DNA from: MGBC102946 sp022793145
Lineage (GTDB): Bacteria; Bacillota_I; Bacilli_A; RF39; UBA660
Direction: 5' to 3'
DNA: 17,296 nt
Assembly: GCA_947426265.1 (NCBI GenBank)
Contig: CANEDJ010000031.1
Span: forward strand, 1 to 17,296
Numbering within the stretch: position 1 is the first letter of the stretch; each line of letters begins with the position of its first letter. Below, one piece after another: positions 14,815-17,296 of this stretch. A program made the translations under genes and the position numbers. Below the pieces are notes generated by a model. The model ran no database searches and had not been told where the DNA came from. It worked only from the letters and a program-made list of their open reading frames with translations.

Positions 14815-15377
14815 TGAAAATCCGTTTAGCTGGACCAATCCAGTCAGATAGCATTGTAGATGGAGAAGGCATTCGTACAGTAATTTGGACACAAGGTTGT
14901 ATCCATAATTGCTATGGATGCCATAATCCAGAAACGCATTCTTTTGATGCTGGAACTTTAGTTGATACAGAAGATGTAATAAAAATATTAGACAATTTAA
15001 AAGGTCAAGATGGCATTACATTGTCAGGTGGAGATCCAATGTGCCAAGTAGAAGCATGCTTAGAAATTGCTAGATATGCAAAAAAGATAGGTTTAAATGT
15101 ATGGTGCTATACAGGCTATACTTTTGAACAATTATTAAAAATGTCAGAAACAAAATCAAGTATATTGGAATTATTAAAGAATATCGATATGCTTGTAGAC
15201 GGAAAATTTATTTTGGAAGAAAAAAGTTTAGAAGTTCAATTTAGAGGTTCTAAGAATCAAAGGATTATAGATGTAAAGAAAAGTTTAGAAGAGCATAGAG
15301 CAATTACAAATCCAAAGTATGATAGTCATAAACCTCAGATTTCTAGATATCATCGTCCAGAGTATATGTTTGTTTAA
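14814..15377 (+). CDS. nrdG: Anaerobic ribonucleotide reductase activating protein (radical SAM)
   Basis: A 187-residue radical SAM activase that abstracts hydrogen from the reductase glycine using a 4Fe-4S cluster and S-adenosylmethionine. The cluster motif CxxxCxxC is CIHNCYGC (Cys29, Cys33, Cys36), followed by HNPETH. The start MKIRLAG...DSIVDGEGIRTVIWTQGC and SGGDP (71-75) are typical of NrdG. The ATG at 14814 overlaps the stop of the 61-residue gene; an in-frame TTG at 14793 lacks a matching N-terminal sequence in the family as remembered and is not preferred. Its target glycine would be in the adjacent small protein rather than in the large chain. A terminator begins within its stop codon. 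Confidence 0.96.
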   Translation: MKIRLAGPIQSDSIVDGEGIRTVIWTQGCIHNCYGCHNPETHSFDAGTLVDTEDVIKILDNLKGQDGITLSGGDPMCQVEACLEIARYAKKIGLNVWCYTGYTFEQLLKMSETKSSILELLKNIDMLVDGKFILEEKSLEVQFRGSKNQRIIDVKKSLEEHRAITNPKYDSHKPQISRYHRPEYMFV

Positions 15378-15401
15378 AATAGTCAATTTGACTATTTTTT
15401 T
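15376..15401 (+). terminator. Terminator at the nrdG stop codon
   Basis: AAAATAGTCA (15376-15385) pairs with TGACTATTTT (15389-15398), loop ATT, then T to 15401. The 5' arm starts inside the nrdG TAA, and the 3' arm contains the TTGACT of the next promoter. Confidence 0.8.
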
Positions 15402-15415
15402 ATTTGTGATAGAAT
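15388..15415 (+). promoter_or_regulatory. Promoter of the 157-residue gene, embedded in the nrdG terminator
   Basis: TTGACT (15388-15393), 16 bases, TAGAAT (15410-15415), with TGA directly before the -10 giving an extended -10. The -35 lies in the 3' arm of the terminator hairpin, so the two signals share bases. Confidence 0.6.
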
Positions 15416-15443
15416 ATAGCGTAAAAAAAGGGGGGTTTTTAGT

Positions 15444-15917
15444 ATGGAACACATAACAAGACCAATTGAAACAACAGAATTAAAAAGACTTATGGCATTA
15501 GGTAGTGGTGTACCAGAAACAAAATATTGGACATATAACTATTTTAGTGATTATGCTCTTTTAGCTTTTTTGCTAGATAAAAATGGAAGCAAGAAAATTG
15601 TTGGTGGTGATGTACTAGAACTTAAATGCTTTATGCGAGAGGCTTTATCTAAAATAAATCACTCAGATACAACTTATTCTAATTACAGTCCTTATTATCT
15701 ATCAAATATAGATATGATAGAATATTCTGGAGGAAATAAGTATGCACCTGATTATTTTATCTTAAAAGAAGGTGTTTCACTTTTAGATGTAGCAACACGT
15801 GTAGCAGCACGTTTCGATAGAAGGCAACTTAGTACAGTATTGCCACCAGAAGTAGTAAATGTATTATTAAAATTACTACCAGAAGAAGAGGTTGCTAAGG
15901 AATATGTAAAAAAATAA
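15444..15917 (+). CDS. Unrecognised 157-residue soluble protein
   Basis: A protein with no membrane helix and no signal peptide, so probably cytoplasmic. I do not recognise the family. Visible traits: an N-terminal stretch ALGSGVPETKYW (18-29), an aromatic-rich section YNYFSDYALLAF (31-42), a middle with several Tyr-Ser-Asn residues (around 80-95), and a compact end with RVAARFDRRQL (118-128) and a Leu-rich VLPPEVVNVLLKLLP before an acidic-basic tail. No catalytic motif is evident. It has its own promoter and an unusual G-only ribosome binding site (AAGGGGGG, 8 bases before the ATG), and it is bounded by terminators on both sides, so it is a single-gene unit. Composition resembles the neighbours; there is no sign of recent transfer. 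Confidence 0.8.
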   Translation: MEHITRPIETTELKRLMALGSGVPETKYWTYNYFSDYALLAFLLDKNGSKKIVGGDVLELKCFMREALSKINHSDTTYSNYSPYYLSNIDMIEYSGGNKYAPDYFILKEGVSLLDVATRVAARFDRRQLSTVLPPEVVNVLLKLLPEEEVAKEYVKK

Positions 15918-15942
15918 AACGATTTTGTAACCGTTTTTTTTT
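15916..15942. terminator. Bidirectional terminator between convergent genes
   Basis: AAAACG (15916-15921) pairs with CGTTTT (15932-15937) around a 10-base loop. T follows on the + strand to 15942, and A precedes it (so T on the minus strand), fitting termination in both directions. The two stop codons are only 23 bases apart, and the stem starts in the stop of the + gene. Confidence 0.65.
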
Positions 15943-16399
15943 ATAAATAAAATTCATCAACTTCAGTATGAAAACTATCAACATTTTTATGAATTGCCCA
16001 TATTTTTTTTAATTCTGTGATAAACTTTTTTTCATCTGTATCTGTAGTAATAATGTCTGATAATGATAAAATTCCAACTACTTTTTCGTGATCACTTACT
16101 ATCAATCTTTTTACTTTTTCTTGTCCCATTACTTTTAATGCATTTTCTATAGAGTCATCCTTATCAATAGAAATTACATTATTGGTCATATAGCGTTCTA
16201 TTTTGGCTTCACTATCTAATTCAGCGCTAAAAGTACTGCATATGATATCTCTATCAGTAACAACTCCAATGATGTGTTTGTTTTGTTCAATAGGAATGAA
16301 ACCAATATCATATTTTTTCATTAATTCGGCAATTTCACTTACCTTTTGATTAATACTACCAATAATTAAATCTCTAGACATAATATCTTCAATTTTCAT
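15941..16399 (-). CDS. Two-CBS-domain protein
   Basis: A 152-residue protein made essentially of a Bateman module: CBS 1 (about residues 1-60, IEDIMSRDLIIGS ... GVVTDRDII) and CBS 2 (about 68-122, IERYMTNNVISI ... KVVGILSLSDII), plus a short helical tail (about 123-152). Such stand-alone CBS pairs usually sense adenine nucleotides or related ligands and act on partner proteins; the partner cannot be inferred here. It resembles YkuL/CcpN-type or IMPDH-type CBS pairs but has no attached catalytic or DNA-binding domain. GGGTGA lies 6 bases before the ATG. It is head-to-head with the YunB-like gene, with only about 75 bases between their preferred start codons. Confidence 0.88.
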   Translation of the reverse strand: MKIEDIMSRDLIIGSINQKVSEIAELMKKYDIGFIPIEQNKHIIGVVTDRDIICSTFSAELDSEAKIERYMTNNVISIDKDDSIENALKVMGQEKVKRLIVSDHEKVVGILSLSDIITTDTDEKKFITELKKIWAIHKNVDSFHTEVDEFYL

Positions 16400-16474
16400 G
16401 TTTATTCACCCATTTTTATTATGAAACTATTTCTAGGAATATATTCATATTCATATCATAAATTAGGTGGGAAT

Positions 16475-17215
16475 ATGAGAAGAAAAGTACATTTAAGAAA
16501 AAAAAGAATTATTTTTAATAAAAGGAAAAGTAATATATTGATTTTTAGTTTATTATCTCTTTTTATTAGTGTTATTTTAGTACTTCAATTTATTAGTTCT
16601 AGAATTACTCCAGGACTCATGGAATATGCAGAAATACAAGCAAAAAAATTTGTTACTTTATTGATTAATAGTGCTGTTACAGAATCAATAGGAGAAGATT
16701 TAGATGCAGATTCTTTATTTTTGATTACAAAAGATTCAAATGGAGAGATAAGAAGCATTGACTTAGATCCAGTGAAAGTAAATCGATTGCTTAGCAATAC
16801 TACAAATAGTGTACAAGTCAATTTACAGCATATAGAAAGAGGAGAGATTGACAAGTTGACACTTATGGACGATACTTTGAGAGATTATAATCCAAATGAT
16901 TTAAAAAAAGGCGTCATTGGAAATATTCCAACAGGAGTCATTTTTAAGAATGCGTTACTTTCTAATTTGGGTCCAAAATTTCCAATTCGTTTAAAAATCA
17001 TGGGAGATATTATTACAAATATTAAAACGAAAGTGACAAACTATGGAATTAATAATGCTGTAATAGAAGTAAGTATACAAGTAGATGTGACAACTCAAGC
17101 AATCTTACCATTTTCATCTAAGGTGATAAAAGTGTCATCCGATATTCCTTTAACGATTAAATTGATGCAAGGTGATGTACCTTCTTACTATTTTGGGGAC
17201 AAGGTTTTATCATAA
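16475..17215 (+). CDS. yunB: YunB-like sporulation protein
   Basis: A 246-residue membrane-anchored protein with a highly basic head (residues 1-19) and one helix (about 20-41), the rest outside the cytoplasm. The pattern matches the YunB family: ITPGLMEYAEIQA and LLINSAV after the helix, and IPTGVIFKNALLSNLGPKFP with TNIKTKVTNYGINNAVIEV and LPFSS...SSDIPLTIKL...GDVPSYY at the end. In B. subtilis YunB belongs to the sigma-E regulon and affects sporulation; its molecular role is unknown. The ATG at 16475 is chosen because AGGTGG precedes it by 4 bases and the family starts with a basic stretch; an in-frame ATG at 16421 would add 18 residues without a ribosome binding site. The length agrees with B. 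subtilis YunB (about 254). No clear terminator follows before the window ends. Confidence 0.85.
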   Translation: MRRKVHLRKKRIIFNKRKSNILIFSLLSLFISVILVLQFISSRITPGLMEYAEIQAKKFVTLLINSAVTESIGEDLDADSLFLITKDSNGEIRSIDLDPVKVNRLLSNTTNSVQVNLQHIERGEIDKLTLMDDTLRDYNPNDLKKGVIGNIPTGVIFKNALLSNLGPKFPIRLKIMGDIITNIKTKVTNYGINNAVIEVSIQVDVTTQAILPFSSKVIKVSSDIPLTIKLMQGDVPSYYFGDKVLS

Positions 17216-17296
17216 ATTGTTATTAAATGTTTATGGTTTCTAATCTTTTTTATTATAAAATTTAATAATAAATGAATATATGTATCAAAACGGTTA

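Noticed and set aside
16437..16464. Sigma-E promoter for the YunB-like gene (GAATAT, 14 bases, CATAAATT)
   Set aside because: The start point would fall at or after the ribosome binding site at 16465-16470, and such matches are common in AT-rich DNA.
17220..17268. Inverted repeat TTATTAAAT/ATTTAATAA after the YunB-like gene as terminator
   Set aside because: The arms are all A/T, the loop is 31 bases, and no T-run follows.

Overview
The window is strongly AT-rich, densely packed chromosomal DNA. It suggests a low-GC Bacillota of the Bacilli/Erysipelotrichia-RF39 type that lives anaerobically. Reasons: Bacillus-like Shine-Dalgarno sites (GAGGTGA, AGGAGG), the dusB-lysS neighbourhood, class III (oxygen-sensitive) ribonucleotide reductase, acetate kinase, a YunB-like sporulation protein, and surface proteins with DUF6273-like repeats. 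TGA ends two genes (the RDD gene and the deacetylase), so the standard bacterial code fits. The lineage is an inference from gene content, not a measured placement.

Layout. (1) 1-4183: a terminator from an upstream unit, then gpmI (glycolytic mutase), a membrane-anchored protein with two DUF6273-like repeats, and a membrane-anchored phosphodiester glycosidase; closed by a terminator at 4154-4183. (2) 4240-10051: a clear promoter drives dusB, an RDD membrane protein, lysS, a histidine phosphatase, ackA and an NrnA-type DHH phosphoesterase; most of these genes overlap or nearly touch, and a hairpin overlapping the last stop codon ends the unit. (3) 10178-11865, minus strand: a lipoprotein polysaccharide deacetylase with a DUF3298/RsiV-like front half, translationally coupled to a small three-helix membrane protein. 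(4) 11817-12304: a 488-base non-coding region, extremely A-rich on the + strand, with perfect AT hairpins and a strong promoter next to nrdD. (5) 12305-15401: nrdD, a 61-residue gene, and nrdG. (6) 15388-15942: an unrecognised 157-residue protein, whose -35 box lies inside the nrdG terminator. (7) 15941-17215: a two-CBS protein on the minus strand and a YunB-like protein on the plus strand.

The most interesting point is the anaerobic ribonucleotide reductase locus. The large NrdD chain (769 residues) stops just after its zinc-ribbon cysteines and has no credible glycyl-radical motif. That motif (RITGYL, then RFNNGK) sits on a separate 61-residue protein with its own ribosome binding site and another reading frame, followed at a TAATG overlap by the NrdG activase. 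This reads as a reductase whose radical-bearing glycine lies on a second polypeptide. The small protein also has a VEK-repeat front and a CxCC tail.

The genes mostly serve core metabolism (glycolysis, acetate/ATP production, tRNA charging and modification, nano-RNA turnover, dNTP synthesis), with two cell-envelope groups (units 1 and 3) and one sporulation-associated gene at the right edge.
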